Shown piece by piece: positions 26,514 to 34,652 of a DNA stretch of 64,000 bases. Below the pieces are notes generated by a model, which saw only the letters and a program-made list of their open reading frames with translations, did no database searches and was not told where the DNA came from. A program made the position numbers and the translations under genes. The first letter of the stretch is position 1; each line of letters starts with the position of its first letter. Origin of the DNA: CAG-103 sp905215475 (GTDB taxonomy: Bacteria; Bacillota; Clostridia; Oscillospirales; Oscillospiraceae). The stretch lies in assembly GCA_905215475.1 (NCBI GenBank), contig CAJMPW010000006.1, forward strand, positions 1-64,000. The letters are read 5' to 3'.

Positions 26514-27193
26514 CAGAGCCGAAGATCGTCCATCTGCCGCCGCGGGAGAAAAACCCCGCGCGCGAACCAAGCGAAACATGGGACGCCGGAGAGCGTCTCT
26601 TCGGGCTGGAGGAGCTGCTGCTGCATATGCCGCCGATCCGAAAGCTCCACCTTGAACGGGGCAGGCTCAAGGATCTCGTGCGCCTGTATCCGGACATGAA
26701 GCGCGAGTTTGCCGCGCCTGAGCTGCTGCCGCAGGCCGTGATCGCCACGGCGATGGTGCGCCGGCGCATGGAGCTGCTGCTCTTCCGGTCGGACGATCAG
26801 CGCGAGGCGGGCTATGCGCTCGTGACGGTGTGCTCACCGTATGGCTATGTGCTGGTGCACATGCTGACGATCTATCCGTTTTTGCGCAGGCAGCTGCTTG
26901 GGCGCGTGGCGGCGGAGCTTGTCGCGCGCTGCTATGCCGGCAAAAAGGGCGTGCTCTATTGCCAGAGCCGCACGTGCGCGGCGCTGGCCGAGCGTGAGCG
27001 GATGCTCCGGGAAAACGGCTACAACGACACGGGCTTTCGCTTCCGCTGGAACGGGCAGCCGGCGGCGCTGTATCTGCGCCCCTGCCAGAGCACGGAGGAC
27101 ATCACGCCGGTGGCGCAGCTGCTGCTGCGGGATCTGTACGGCGATCTGCTGACACCGGTCAACGCGCGGCGCATGATCCAGCCCGAGGCGTAA
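26510..27193 (+). CDS. Unknown protein, possible divergent GNAT fold
   Basis: A 227-residue cytoplasmic protein that I do not recognise with confidence. After a Pro-rich charged start (KIVHLPPREKNPARE) comes a helical region. A segment from about 100 then resembles a degenerate GNAT core: strand ALVTV, strand YVLVHMLTIYPFLRRQLLGR, helix VAAELVARCY, strand KGVLYCQ, and helix ERERMLRENGY. The acetyl-CoA Arg/Gln-X-X-Gly-X-Gly/Ala loop is not intact. It overlaps rnhA by 4 bp and precedes a true GNAT gene by 12 bp, hinting at a diverged duplication. Confidence 0.55.
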   Translation: MTEPKIVHLPPREKNPAREPSETWDAGERLFGLEELLLHMPPIRKLHLERGRLKDLVRLYPDMKREFAAPELLPQAVIATAMVRRRMELLLFRSDDQREAGYALVTVCSPYGYVLVHMLTIYPFLRRQLLGRVAAELVARCYAGKKGVLYCQSRTCAALAERERMLRENGYNDTGFRFRWNGQPAALYLRPCQSTEDITPVAQLLLRDLYGDLLTPVNARRMIQPEA

Positions 27194-27205
27194 CAGGAGG
27201 TCATT

Positions 27206-27712
27206 ATGGGACAAAATGTAGATCTGCGCGTGCTGCGCGCAGAGGAATTTGCGTCGTTCCGGCAGCGCAACATCGCGCGCTATGCGCAGGAGCTGCTCTT
27301 CGCCCGCGCGACGGACACGGAGGAGCACGCGCTCACCGAGGCGCAGGGCGCGCTCGATGAGATGCTGCCGCAGGGTGCGGACACGCCGCGCAACTATCTG
27401 CTGGCGGCCGAGTCCGGCGGCGAGACCGTGGGCGAGCTCTGGTGCGACACGACCGAGCCCGAGACGGTGTTCATCAACGACTTTTTCGTCTATCCCGCCT
27501 GCCGCGGGCACGGCTGGGGCAAGGCGATGCTGCGCGCCGTGGAGGAGCTGGCGGCGGCGCAGTCGTTTGAGCAGGTCGTCACGCACGTGTATCACACCAA
27601 CCGCATCGCGCTCGAGATGTTCGAGGCCGCCGGCTTCACGCAGGTCGGTCCGCCGAAGGGCGGCAACATCTTTTTGCGCAAGCGCTATATGCGCTCGCCG
27701 TTTCTGGTGTGA
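27206..27712 (+). CDS. GNAT-family N-acetyltransferase
   Basis: A 168-residue GNAT enzyme. The acetyl-CoA-binding motif is seen as FVYPACRGHGWGKAMLRAVEELA (R-G-H-G-W-G, about residues 98-112). Motif B follows at VVTHVYHTNRIALEMFEAAGF, which carries the usual Asn. AGGAGGTCATT precedes ATG 27206. The substrate, a small amine or protein N-terminus, is not predictable. Last gene of the dnaN-gyrA-rnhA run; a hairpin and repeat copy 2 follow. Confidence 0.85.
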   Translation: MGQNVDLRVLRAEEFASFRQRNIARYAQELLFARATDTEEHALTEAQGALDEMLPQGADTPRNYLLAAESGGETVGELWCDTTEPETVFINDFFVYPACRGHGWGKAMLRAVEELAAAQSFEQVVTHVYHTNRIALEMFEAAGFTQVGPPKGGNIFLRKRYMRSPFLV

Positions 27713-27724
27713 GCGCAGCTGCAG

Positions 27725-27757
27725 AAAAACCGCCTCTGTTCAACGAACAGAGGCGGT
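27725..27757. terminator. Hairpin beside repeat copy 2
   Basis: A 13-bp perfect stem ACCGCCTCTGTTC/GAACAGAGGCGGT with a 3-base loop. The A-run on its left makes a T-run only on the minus strand. On the plus strand the expected T-tract is missing because the repeat begins three bases later. The same stem with both tracts occurs at 37246-37284. Confidence 0.8.
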
Positions 27758-27760
27758 CAG

Positions 27761-27954
27761 CTTGTCAAAAACCTCGTAGAGTTTCACCGCCGCAGCGGCG
27801 AAAGAAAGTCCAATCATTTTCTCCGGCGACATGTGCGGCGAAGAAAATACTTCTCGGCCTGCAAACGCACGCACTGTCCGCCGGAGACGGACAGTGCGTG
27901 CGCTGCAGTCAGGCAGCCCACCCCTTTGTCAAAAAAGTAGTACTTTTTTGACAG
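27761..27954. repeat. Structured intergenic repeat, copy 2 of 3
   Basis: Starts CTTGTCAAAAACCTCG and ends TTTTTTGACAG, with the same four-hairpin order as copies 1 and 3. Its third stem reads GCACTGTCC/GGACAGTGC, whereas copy 3 has GAGCTGTCC/GGACAGCTC, a double compensatory change. The second stem has one mismatch here. It lies between convergent genes, unlike the other two copies, which lie between same-strand genes. Confidence 0.9.
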
Positions 27955-27955
27955 T

Positions 27956-27992
27956 AAAAGCTCCCTCCGCTCATCGCGGAGGGAGCTTTTTT
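27956..27992. terminator. Terminator of the DUF1232 gene
   Basis: A hairpin with AAAAGCTCCCTCCG on the left and its complement on the right, flanked by A and T runs. It can act in both directions. It follows the DUF1232 stop on the minus strand. Confidence 0.85.
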
Positions 27993-28009
27993 CGGTGAGG
28001 GTGCGTTTT

Positions 28010-28474
28010 TCAGGCGTGGCGCAGCGAGTGCATGACCTTTTTCATGAGACCGGAGCCAAACTTATTGTCAAAATAATCGAGCCACGCGCGCGCGGAGTCG
28101 ATGGTCTCGGGCTCGCCGAGCCAGTGGCGCAGGATCACGTCGCGCTCAGTGCCGCGCAGGAGCTTTGCGACCGACACGGCGATGGCATACGCATCGTCGA
28201 GCTTGCCGAGCAGCGGCACGGAATCCGGCACAAGATCCAGCGGAGAGAACACATACAGCAGCGCCAGACCGAGGTCGAGCTTGCGGCTCGACGGCACGTC
28301 GGGGTCGAGCATGAGCTTGCAGATGAGGTAGGCAAAGTCCGGCACCGTCGTGAGCAGATCGGCGGCTTTGCTGCCGAGCTTTGCGGCCACGAAGCCGTTG
28401 GCCTGATAGCGGGCGCGCTTATAGAAACGGTCAAACGCGTTGTCATCCTGATAGTAGATGTTTTCTTTGGTCAT
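28010..28474 (-). CDS. DUF1232 (YkvA-like) protein
   Basis: A 154-residue protein with a DUF1232 core near residues 85-125: LGLALLYVFSPLDLVPDSVPLLGKLDDA. The pair PxDLxPD before a hydrophobic helix is the hallmark, and the family is membrane-associated through that amphipathic segment. Its biochemical role is unknown. ATG 28474 is chosen for its AGGAGG site; an upstream in-frame ATG has none. Monocistronic, convergent with the gyrase-GNAT run. Confidence 0.8.
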   Translation of the reverse strand: MTKENIYYQDDNAFDRFYKRARYQANGFVAAKLGSKAADLLTTVPDFAYLICKLMLDPDVPSSRKLDLGLALLYVFSPLDLVPDSVPLLGKLDDAYAIAVSVAKLLRGTERDVILRHWLGEPETIDSARAWLDYFDNKFGSGLMKKVMHSLRHA

Positions 28475-28565
28475 GATCCTGCCTCCTGACGGGAGAAGAT
28501 TTCCTCTTATTATAACGAAAAACCGGCCGCGCTTCAACTGCTTTTGTGAAGTTTTTCGGAATGGA

Positions 28566-28594
28566 TTGCCAAACGCGGCGAACCGGCGTATAAT
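28566..28594 (+). promoter_or_regulatory. Promoter of the amidohydrolase gene
   Basis: TTGCCA (28566-28571), 17 bp and a consensus TATAAT (28589-28594), 33 bp before the ATG. Confidence 0.75.
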
Positions 28595-28627
28595 GCAAAG
28601 GCATTTTCAGAAAACGGAGGCACCGCT

Positions 28628-29890
28628 ATGATCCGCTTTTTTAACGGCCGCACGCTCACGATGGCGCACGGCGTGACCGTCACGACCGACGAGGTCTGGA
28701 CCGATGGGGACAAGATCGCCTATGTCGGCCCGACACCGGAGACGCTGCCCGCGTTCGAGCGGGAGATCGATCTCGGCGGCGACCTTGTGATGCCCGGCTT
28801 CAAAAACGCGCACGCGCACGCCGGGATGAGCTTTGTGCGCTCGTATGCCGACGATGTGCCGCTGCAGCCGTGGCTGTTCGAGCAGATCTTCCCGCTGGAG
28901 GCCAAGCTCACGCCCGAGGCGGTGTACGCGTTTACGAAGCTGTCGATCCTCGAATACCTCACGAGCGGCATCACCGCCGGCTTTGATATGTACTTTTACC
29001 GCGATGCCATCGCGCAGGCGGGCATCGACTGCGGCTTTCGCACGGTGCTGTGCGGGGGCGGCGGCAGCGCGCAGCAGCTTGAGGCGGAGTACCGGCGCTT
29101 CAACGCCCTGCATCCGCTGGTGTCGTACCGGCTCGGTCTGCACTCGGAGTATACCTCCAGCCTTGCTGAGATGACCGAGGCGGGCGAGCTTGCGCGCACG
29201 CTGCGCGCGCCGGTGTTCGCGCACAACGCCGAGACCGCGCGCGAGGTGGCCGAGTGCCGCGAGCGCTGGGGCAAGACGCCGACGGAGCTGTTTGAGAGCC
29301 TTGGGCACTTCGATTTCGGCGGCGGCGGCTTTCACTGCGTGCACATGACCGAGCACGATCTGGACATTTTCCGCGCACGCGGGCTCTGGGTCATCACCAA
29401 CCCCGGCTCGAACGCCAAGCTCGCCAGCGGCATCGCCCCGCTGCGGCAGATGCGCGAGCTGGGCATCCGCATGGCCATCGGCACGGACGGACCGTCGAGC
29501 AACAACGCGCTCGACTTCTTCCGCGAGATGTATCTTGCCGCCGTGCTGCAAAAGCTGCGCTGCGGCGATGCGGCCGCCCTCCCGGCGGACGATGTGCTGC
29601 ACATGGCGACGGTCGGCGGCGCACAGGCCATGGGTCTGAGCGACTGCGACGTGCTTGCCCCCGGCAAGCAGGCCGACCTCATCGTCATCGACCTGCAGCG
29701 GCCGAATATGCAGCCGGTGCACAACGCTGCGCGCAACCTCGTCTACAGTGGCTCGAAGGAGAACGTGCGCCTGACGATGATTGCCGGACGGGTGCTGTAC
29801 GAAAACGGCGCGTTTTTCATCGGCGAGCCGGTGCAGGACATTTACCGCGCCGTCGAGACGAACTTCGCCGCGATGCGCGCGGCGCTCTGA
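28628..29890 (+). CDS. Amidohydrolase, MtaD/SsnA-like
   Basis: A 420-residue metal-dependent hydrolase of the subgroup that deaminates S-adenosylhomocysteine, methylthioadenosine or other aminated heterocycles. Metal site: PGFKNAHAHAGM (HXH, near residue 60). Substrate and metal residues follow in GLHSEYTSS, HNAETAREVAE, HCVHMTEHDLD, NPGSNAKLASG and GTDGPSSNN, which holds the catalytic Asp. The C-terminal LAPGKQADLIVIDL returns to the small beta-sandwich. GGAGG lies seven bases upstream of ATG. It has its own promoter and terminator, so context does not narrow the substrate. Confidence 0.85.
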   Translation: MIRFFNGRTLTMAHGVTVTTDEVWTDGDKIAYVGPTPETLPAFEREIDLGGDLVMPGFKNAHAHAGMSFVRSYADDVPLQPWLFEQIFPLEAKLTPEAVYAFTKLSILEYLTSGITAGFDMYFYRDAIAQAGIDCGFRTVLCGGGGSAQQLEAEYRRFNALHPLVSYRLGLHSEYTSSLAEMTEAGELARTLRAPVFAHNAETAREVAECRERWGKTPTELFESLGHFDFGGGGFHCVHMTEHDLDIFRARGLWVITNPGSNAKLASGIAPLRQMRELGIRMAIGTDGPSSNNALDFFREMYLAAVLQKLRCGDAAALPADDVLHMATVGGAQAMGLSDCDVLAPGKQADLIVIDLQRPNMQPVHNAARNLVYSGSKENVRLTMIAGRVLYENGAFFIGEPVQDIYRAVETNFAAMRAAL

Positions 29891-29951
29891 TCGCTTTTCC
29901 TGCGGGCTGCGGGGCGGCGCAAGCTGCCTGAGGTGATATGCCCGAAACCAT

Positions 29952-29989
29952 AAAAAGTCCCGAAAACGTGACGTTTTCGGGACTTTTTT
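29952..29989 (+). terminator. Bidirectional terminator
   Basis: A near-perfect palindrome AAAAAGTCCCGAAAACGT with its complement, ending in T6, between the convergent amidohydrolase and TetR genes. Confidence 0.9.
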
Positions 29990-30001
29990 GCGCCGGCGCG
30001 C

Positions 30002-30586
30002 TTATGCTTTCGTCTCCAGCACCTTGACGCCGTGCATGATGATCTCTCCGGCGAGCACGGCCATCTCCTCGGCCGTCTGCTTCATGCCGCCGTCGATCCA
30101 TGTGAGCGCGAGCGACATATTGCCCGACACGATGAACGAGCAGAAATAGTCGAGCATCGCGGGGTCGTTCGGATAGTAGTAGGCGAGAAAATCATACAGA
30201 AATTCGTCGCGCAGGATGTGGCAGATGCGGTCGGTGAAGGCGATGTCGCCGTTTTTGCCGAGCAGCACGTGGCAGAGGTCGGCATTCTGCTCGATGTACT
30301 GGTACAGCTCCATCAGGTACGGATAGGTCTTGCCCTCGGAGTCCTTCGCGTTGTGCCGGCGGCACACGACGACCAGCCCGTCGGCCAGCTCATCCTCGAG
30401 GCTGGACAGCAGGTCGTACACGTCCTTATAGTGAATATAGAAGGTGCCGCGGTTGATGTCTGCAATTGCTGCCAGCTCACGCACGGAGATATCCTTGACG
30501 CTCTTTTCCGCCATGAGTTTCATCAGTGCAAGCCGAAGCTGGCGTTTGGTCTTCCGCACTCTGCGGTCTACAACTTTTTCTTCCAT
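30002..30586 (-). CDS. TetR/AcrR-family regulator
   Basis: A 194-residue one-component repressor. The N-terminal helix-turn-helix spans about residues 10-56: RQLRLALMKLMAEKSVKDISV then AAIADINRGTFYIHYKDVYDLL. The remainder is an all-helical ligand domain without recognisable specificity. ATG at 30586 has AGGAGGAAT upstream; the open frame extends to 30661 without a site. It is divergent from the DUF1292 gene. I found no perfect dyad at its own promoter. Confidence 0.85.
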   Translation of the reverse strand: MEEKVVDRRVRKTKRQLRLALMKLMAEKSVKDISVRELAAIADINRGTFYIHYKDVYDLLSSLEDELADGLVVVCRRHNAKDSEGKTYPYLMELYQYIEQNADLCHVLLGKNGDIAFTDRICHILRDEFLYDFLAYYYPNDPAMLDYFCSFIVSGNMSLALTWIDGGMKQTAEEMAVLAGEIIMHGVKVLETKA

Positions 30587-30629
30587 TCGCCGATTCCTCC
30601 TATCGGTTGAATTTCTTAGCTTTGCATAC

Positions 30630-30658
30630 ATGATACCACCAAAACGAACAATAATCAA
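30630..30658 (-). promoter_or_regulatory. Promoter of the TetR gene
   Basis: On the minus strand TTGATT (30653-30658), 17 bp, and TATCAT (30630-30635). Confidence 0.6.
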
Positions 30659-30790
30659 CAATTCGTTGCATTTTCATGGCGATTTTTTTCAACTTTTTTG
30701 GGAATCTTTTGCGTAATAGCAGACTGCGGGGTGCATATCCGTGCATCTGTCCCGAAAAAGCGGCTGCGGCGCCGGCAGCGCAAAACGCGG

Positions 30791-30819
30791 TGGAAAATCG
30801 GCGCGCGGTGTGCTATGAT
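30791..30819 (+). promoter_or_regulatory. Promoter of the DUF1292 gene
   Basis: TGGAAA (30791-30796), 17 bp, TATGAT (30814-30819), with an extended -10 TG (TGCTATGAT). Confidence 0.55.
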
Positions 30820-30850
30820 GAAGGCAAATCCGAAAAAGGAGTCAAAGACC

Positions 30851-31147
30851 ATGTTTGAAAACGGAACGTTCGCGGTGCTCGGCCCGGACGGAAAGCAGGT
30901 GCAGTGCGACGTGCTGTTCACCTATGACTGCGAGGACAACGGCCGCTCGTACGTCGTGTTCACGACCGGCGAGGGCGCGCAGCAGCAGCTGTTCGCCAAC
31001 CGCTACGCCGCGCGCGAGGACGGAAAGCCCGCGCTCTTCCCACTCGAAAACGAGCAGGAGTATGCCATCATCAAGCACTGCTTTGCCGAGCTCAAGGCAA
31101 AGCTCGCCGAACAGGCCGCCGCGCAGGAGGGTGAAACCAAAGCATGA
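30851..31147 (+). CDS. DUF1292 (YrzB-like) protein
   Basis: A 98-residue acidic protein of the DUF1292 family: a small beta-rich domain reading a polar strand pattern (CDVLFTYDCEDNGRSYVVFT...ANRYAARED...LFPLENEQEYAIIKHCFAEL), then an Ala/Glu helical tail. The function of the family is unknown. ATG at 30851 follows AAAAGGAG; the longer frame upstream crosses the promoter. The stop overlaps the next start as ATGA. Confidence 0.8.
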   Translation: MFENGTFAVLGPDGKQVQCDVLFTYDCEDNGRSYVVFTTGEGAQQQLFANRYAAREDGKPALFPLENEQEYAIIKHCFAELKAKLAEQAAAQEGETKA

Positions 31148-32448
31148 CCGATCCCTTCCAGCCGCTGACGGTGCGGGACATTCCGCGCCTGACACGTTAT
31201 TTTTCCGCGCGCGGCACGCGCCTGTGCAATGACTCGGCGGGCGCGGCCGTGCTCTGGCAGCCGTATTTTCAGGACGCGGCGCTCGAGCTCGACGGCACGC
31301 TCGTGCTGCGCGAGCAGTTTCCCGGTCTCGGCACGGTGTTTTCCACACCGATCGGCGAGAATGTGGGAAACGCATACGATTTTCTCGCAAAATATTGCCG
31401 TGAAGTGGGGCAGCCGCTGCAATTTTTCCCCGCTACGGACGCCGATGTGGAAAACCTGCGTGCGCGCTTCGGCGTCGTGGAGGTCACGCCGGTGCGCGCG
31501 TGGTTCGACTATCTCTACGACGCGCAGGACATGGTGAGCTTCCGCGGCCGCCGCTTCAACGGGCAGCGCAACCACATCCACCACTTCCAGCGCCTGTACC
31601 CGGACTGGTCGTTCGAGCGCGTCACGGCGGAGAACCTGCCGGAGGTGTGCGCGTTTTTCGACGACTTCACCCGCCGCTATCACAAGGACAGCGCCAGCGC
31701 GCAGGCGGAGGAGGGGTGCGTGCGTGCATTTTTGCGCGACTTTGCCGCCTATGCCCCGCTCGCGGGGCTGCTGCGCGTCAACGGGCGCGTGGCCGGCTTT
31801 TCCGCCGGGGAGATCGTGGGCGACACGCTCATCATCCACATCGAGAAGGCGGACATCGCCTATGAGGGCGTCTATCAGGCGCTCGTGAACGAATACGCCA
31901 AGTGCTTCGTCACGCCCGGCGTGCGCTACATCAACCGCGAGGAGGATGCGGGCGACGAGGGACTGCGGCGCTCCAAGGAGTCGTACCACCCGGTGCGTCT
32001 GCTCGAAAAATATCTGGTTCAGATCCCGGCACAGCCGGAGAAAGGGGACAAAAGTATGCAGGAAGTCTATGAATTTCTCAAAAAGTGCGGCACGTATTAC
32101 CTCGCCACCGTCGACGGCGACCAGCCGCACGTGCGTCCGTTCGGCACGGTGAACCTGTTTGAGGGCAACCTCTACATCCAGACCGGCAAGGTCAAGGCCG
32201 TCTCCCGCGAGATGACGGCAAACCCCAAGGTGGAGCTGTGCGCCTTCGACGGCGAGACGTGGCTGCGCGTGAGCGCGAAGGCCGTTGAGGACGACCGCGT
32301 GCAGGCGCGGCAGGATCTGCTCGACCACTATCCCGAGCTGCAGAGCCTCTACACCGCCGACGACGGCAACACGCAGGTGTTCGCGCTCACGGAGGCGACC
32401 GCGACGTTCAGCGCCTTCCAGGCCGCGCCGCGCGTGGTGCGCTGGTAA
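31144..32448 (+). CDS. DUF2156 protein fused to a flavin-binding (PNPOx-like) domain
   Basis: A 434-residue protein with two unrelated halves. Residues 1-~292 match the DUF2156/LPG-synthetase C-terminal (double GNAT) type, with VSFRGRRFNGQRNHIHHF, INREEDAGDEGLRRSKESYHP and LLEKY at the end. Residues 305-434 form a pyridoxamine-phosphate-oxidase-like split barrel, beginning MQEVYEFLKKCGTYYLATVD and QPHVRPFG. These halves are normally separate genes. The junction (PAQPEKGDKS) is in frame without a stop, yet AAAGGGG and ATG at 32056 look like a retained internal start, so the second domain may also be made alone. Translationally coupled to the DUF1292 gene. Confidence 0.8.
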   Translation: MTDPFQPLTVRDIPRLTRYFSARGTRLCNDSAGAAVLWQPYFQDAALELDGTLVLREQFPGLGTVFSTPIGENVGNAYDFLAKYCREVGQPLQFFPATDADVENLRARFGVVEVTPVRAWFDYLYDAQDMVSFRGRRFNGQRNHIHHFQRLYPDWSFERVTAENLPEVCAFFDDFTRRYHKDSASAQAEEGCVRAFLRDFAAYAPLAGLLRVNGRVAGFSAGEIVGDTLIIHIEKADIAYEGVYQALVNEYAKCFVTPGVRYINREEDAGDEGLRRSKESYHPVRLLEKYLVQIPAQPEKGDKSMQEVYEFLKKCGTYYLATVDGDQPHVRPFGTVNLFEGNLYIQTGKVKAVSREMTANPKVELCAFDGETWLRVSAKAVEDDRVQARQDLLDHYPELQSLYTADDGNTQVFALTEATATFSAFQAAPRVVRW

Positions 32449-32462
32449 GCAGCGAAAAAAAG

Positions 32463-32500
32463 AAACCGCCCGTGATCCGCAAACGGATCGCAGGCGGTTT
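32463..32500 (+). terminator. Bidirectional terminator
   Basis: Imperfect stem AAACCGCC..GATCCG with its complement and T4 run, between the fusion gene and a convergent small gene. Confidence 0.75.
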
Positions 32501-32526
32501 TCTGTTTGCAAAAAGGCAGGGTCGAC

Positions 32527-32781
32527 TCAATGGCCCAGGCTCTGGACAAAGTTGACCGGCCACTGGCAGAAGTCCTTGACCAGATAGAGCTTGTCGCGGA
32601 TGGCGAACTCGGTGTTCTCGTCGCAGAGCGCGTCGATCTTGTTCTTGATGGCCTTGACGTTCACCTCAAGCAGGCTGCTGGCGCTCGACAGGATCTTGCC
32701 GCCGTCGATCTCCTTGATGGAAGTCCAGAGTCCGGACGCGTACTCCTTCAGACCGATGCTCTTAATGGTACGAATGCACAT
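32527..32781 (-). CDS. Small protein of unknown function
   Basis: An 84-residue protein I do not recognise. It begins MCIRTIKSIGLKEYASGLW, has an amphipathic middle (LLEVNVKAIKNKIDAL) and a C-terminal FCQWPVNFVQSL. No signal peptide or clear transmembrane segment is seen; two central helices are likely. Support for its reality: GGGAGGAAAAGG before ATG 32781, a near-consensus promoter 88 bp upstream and its own terminator. It lies between convergent and same-strand housekeeping genes with no functional partner evident. Confidence 0.65.
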   Translation of the reverse strand: MCIRTIKSIGLKEYASGLWTSIKEIDGGKILSSASSLLEVNVKAIKNKIDALCDENTEFAIRDKLYLVKDFCQWPVNFVQSLGH

Positions 32782-32868
32782 ATACCTTTTCCTCCCTTAA
32801 AATACTGGTGTTCCCGACCATGCAACCCGCGGCCGAAAACCAAGATTGCTCTTATCAACAGTGTTTTC

Positions 32869-32897
32869 ATTCTATCACAAAGCCGTAAGATTGTCAA
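32869..32897 (-). promoter_or_regulatory. Near-consensus promoter of the 84-aa gene
   Basis: On the minus strand TTGACA (32892-32897), exactly 17 bp, then TAGAAT (32869-32874). It is among the strongest promoters in the window, leaving a leader of about 80 nt. Confidence 0.8.
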
Positions 32898-33011
32898 AGA
32901 GGAATACAGAGAAATGTGCATTTCCCCATATTTTGTGGTCAATATGCACAAGATGGGCAAGAATTAGCGGGAAATTTGCCCAAGCGCGGTGCGCTGCCTG
33001 CATGCGGAGGC

Positions 33012-33383
33012 TTACGCCTCGGCGACGACCTCGCACTCGACGAGCACGTCCTTGGGCAGACGCGCGACCTCGACGCAGCTTCTGGCCGGGAAGGGCTCGG
33101 TGAAATACTGGGCATAGATGGCGTTGACGGTGGCAAAATCGTCCATGTTCTTGATGAACACCGTCGTCTTGACGGCCTTGGCCATGTCGCTGCCGGCCGC
33201 CTGCAGCACGGCGGTCAGGTTGCGGAAGACCTGATGCGCCTGCGCCTCGATGCCGTCGGCGATGACGCCGGTGGCGGGGTCGATGCCGATCTGGCCGGAC
33301 GTGAACACAAAGCCGCCGGAGACCTGCGCCTGCGCGTAGGGGCCGAGGGCTGCGGGAGCGTTTTTGGTGGCAACTGTTTTCAT
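33012..33383 (-). CDS. ridA: RidA-family enamine/imine deaminase
   Basis: A 123-residue YjgF/RidA protein. Family segments: GPYAQAQVSGGFVFTSGQIGIDP, AGSDMAKAVKTTVFIKNMDDF and PARSCVEVARLPKDVLVECE, where the Arg and Glu bind substrate in the trimer cleft. RidA hydrolyses the reactive 2-aminoacrylate/2-aminocrotonate released by threonine and serine dehydratases. It sits 15 bp behind the ilvA-type gene, consistent with that role. AGGAGGTC precedes the ATG. Confidence 0.93.
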   Translation of the reverse strand: MKTVATKNAPAALGPYAQAQVSGGFVFTSGQIGIDPATGVIADGIEAQAHQVFRNLTAVLQAAGSDMAKAVKTTVFIKNMDDFATVNAIYAQYFTEPFPARSCVEVARLPKDVLVECEVVAEA

Positions 33384-33398
33384 GAGATAGACCTCCTG

Positions 33399-34607
33399 TC
33401 AGTCGATTTTTACGTGATAGCCGGATTGGATGAGCTGGCCGCGCACGCGGTCGCCGTGCGCCTTGTCGCCGACCTCGCACGAGACGTGCACGTCGATCTC
33501 GTTGGGGTTGAGCCCGGCGGTGAGCCGGTCATGCTCCACGGAGAGGATGTTCGCGCCGAGGGCGGCAATGTCGTTGAGCAGCTTGCCGAGGCTGCCGGGG
33601 CGGTCGAGCAGCGTGACCGTAAAGCGCAGGCGGCGGCTGCGCGCCACCAGACCCTGCTCGATGATGCACTGGATGAAGCTCACGTCGATGTTGCCGCCGG
33701 AGAGCAGGCACACGACGTTTTTGCCCTTGACGTCGACCTTGCCCTTGAGCACGGCGGCCACGGGCGTGGCGCCGGCGGGCTCGACGATCTGCTTGCAGCG
33801 CTCCATGAGCAGCAGCACAGCCTCGGAGATGTCGCGGTCGCTGACGGTGACGACGTCGTCGGCATATCGCTCGATGAGCGGCACGGTGAGGTCGCCGGGC
33901 GCTTTGACGGCGATGCCGTCGGCGATGGTGGCGGCGGAGTCGGTCTGCACATAGCCGTGCGTGCGGAACGACTGCGCGATCGCGTCCGCACCCTCAGCCT
34001 GCACGCCGATGACCTGCACGCGGGGGTTGATCTGCTTGATGCACGCGGCCACACCGGCGAGCAGTCCGCCGCCGCCGGCCGGCACGATGACGACATCCGC
34101 CGTGGGCAGGTCGCCGAGGATCTCCAGACCGAGCGTGCCCTGACCCGCGATGACCTCGGGGTCGTTGTACGGGTGCAGGAACGTGGCGTGCTCCTGCTCG
34201 CAGATCTCGCGCGCCTTGGCATAGGCATCGTCATAGCAGTCGCCCGCGAGCACGACGGTCGCGCCGTAGCCCTCGGTGGCCTTCGCCTTGGCGATGGGCG
34301 CGGTCTTGGGCATGACGATCGTGGCCGGGATGCCGAAGCGGTGCGCGGCGTAGGCCACGCCCTGCGCGTGGTTTCCGGCGGACGAGGCGACGACCGCGCC
34401 GGTCTCGCCGCGCTCGACGAGGGCGGCGATCTTGTTGCTCGCGCCGCGGATCTTGAACGAACCGGTCTTCTGGCTGTTTTCGTACTTGAGATAGATATTG
34501 CCGCCCGTCATGGCCGAGAACGTGGCCGACAGGTCGAGCTCCGTGTGGTGCAGCACGCCCTTGAGCCGCTGCTGCGCGCATTCGAAGTCCTGCAAAGTGA
34601 TGTCCAC
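33399..34607 (-). CDS. ilvA: Threonine ammonia-lyase
   Basis: A 402-residue PLP enzyme deaminating threonine (and serine) to 2-oxobutyrate (or pyruvate). GSFKIRGA at about 49-56 provides the PLP lysine (Lys52), GGGGLLAG binds the phosphate, and a C-terminal ACT-like domain (about 325-402: FTVTLLDRPGSLGKLLNDIA) suggests the shorter, TdcB/IlvA single-ACT type. I chose the GTG at 34607 because the reading frame then begins VDITLQDF, matching the family, with GGGGG eight bases upstream; the frame open to 34748 crosses the promoter. Paired with ridA. Could be catabolic (tdcB) or biosynthetic. Confidence 0.88.
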   Translation of the reverse strand: MDITLQDFECAQQRLKGVLHHTELDLSATFSAMTGGNIYLKYENSQKTGSFKIRGASNKIAALVERGETGAVVASSAGNHAQGVAYAAHRFGIPATIVMPKTAPIAKAKATEGYGATVVLAGDCYDDAYAKAREICEQEHATFLHPYNDPEVIAGQGTLGLEILGDLPTADVVIVPAGGGGLLAGVAACIKQINPRVQVIGVQAEGADAIAQSFRTHGYVQTDSAATIADGIAVKAPGDLTVPLIERYADDVVTVSDRDISEAVLLLMERCKQIVEPAGATPVAAVLKGKVDVKGKNVVCLLSGGNIDVSFIQCIIEQGLVARSRRLRFTVTLLDRPGSLGKLLNDIAALGANILSVEHDRLTAGLNPNEIDVHVSCEVGDKAHGDRVRGQLIQSGYHVKID

Positions 34608-34652
34608 AGTATGCACCCCCGTGAGAAGTTTCGTATAGGTTTTTCTGACCTT

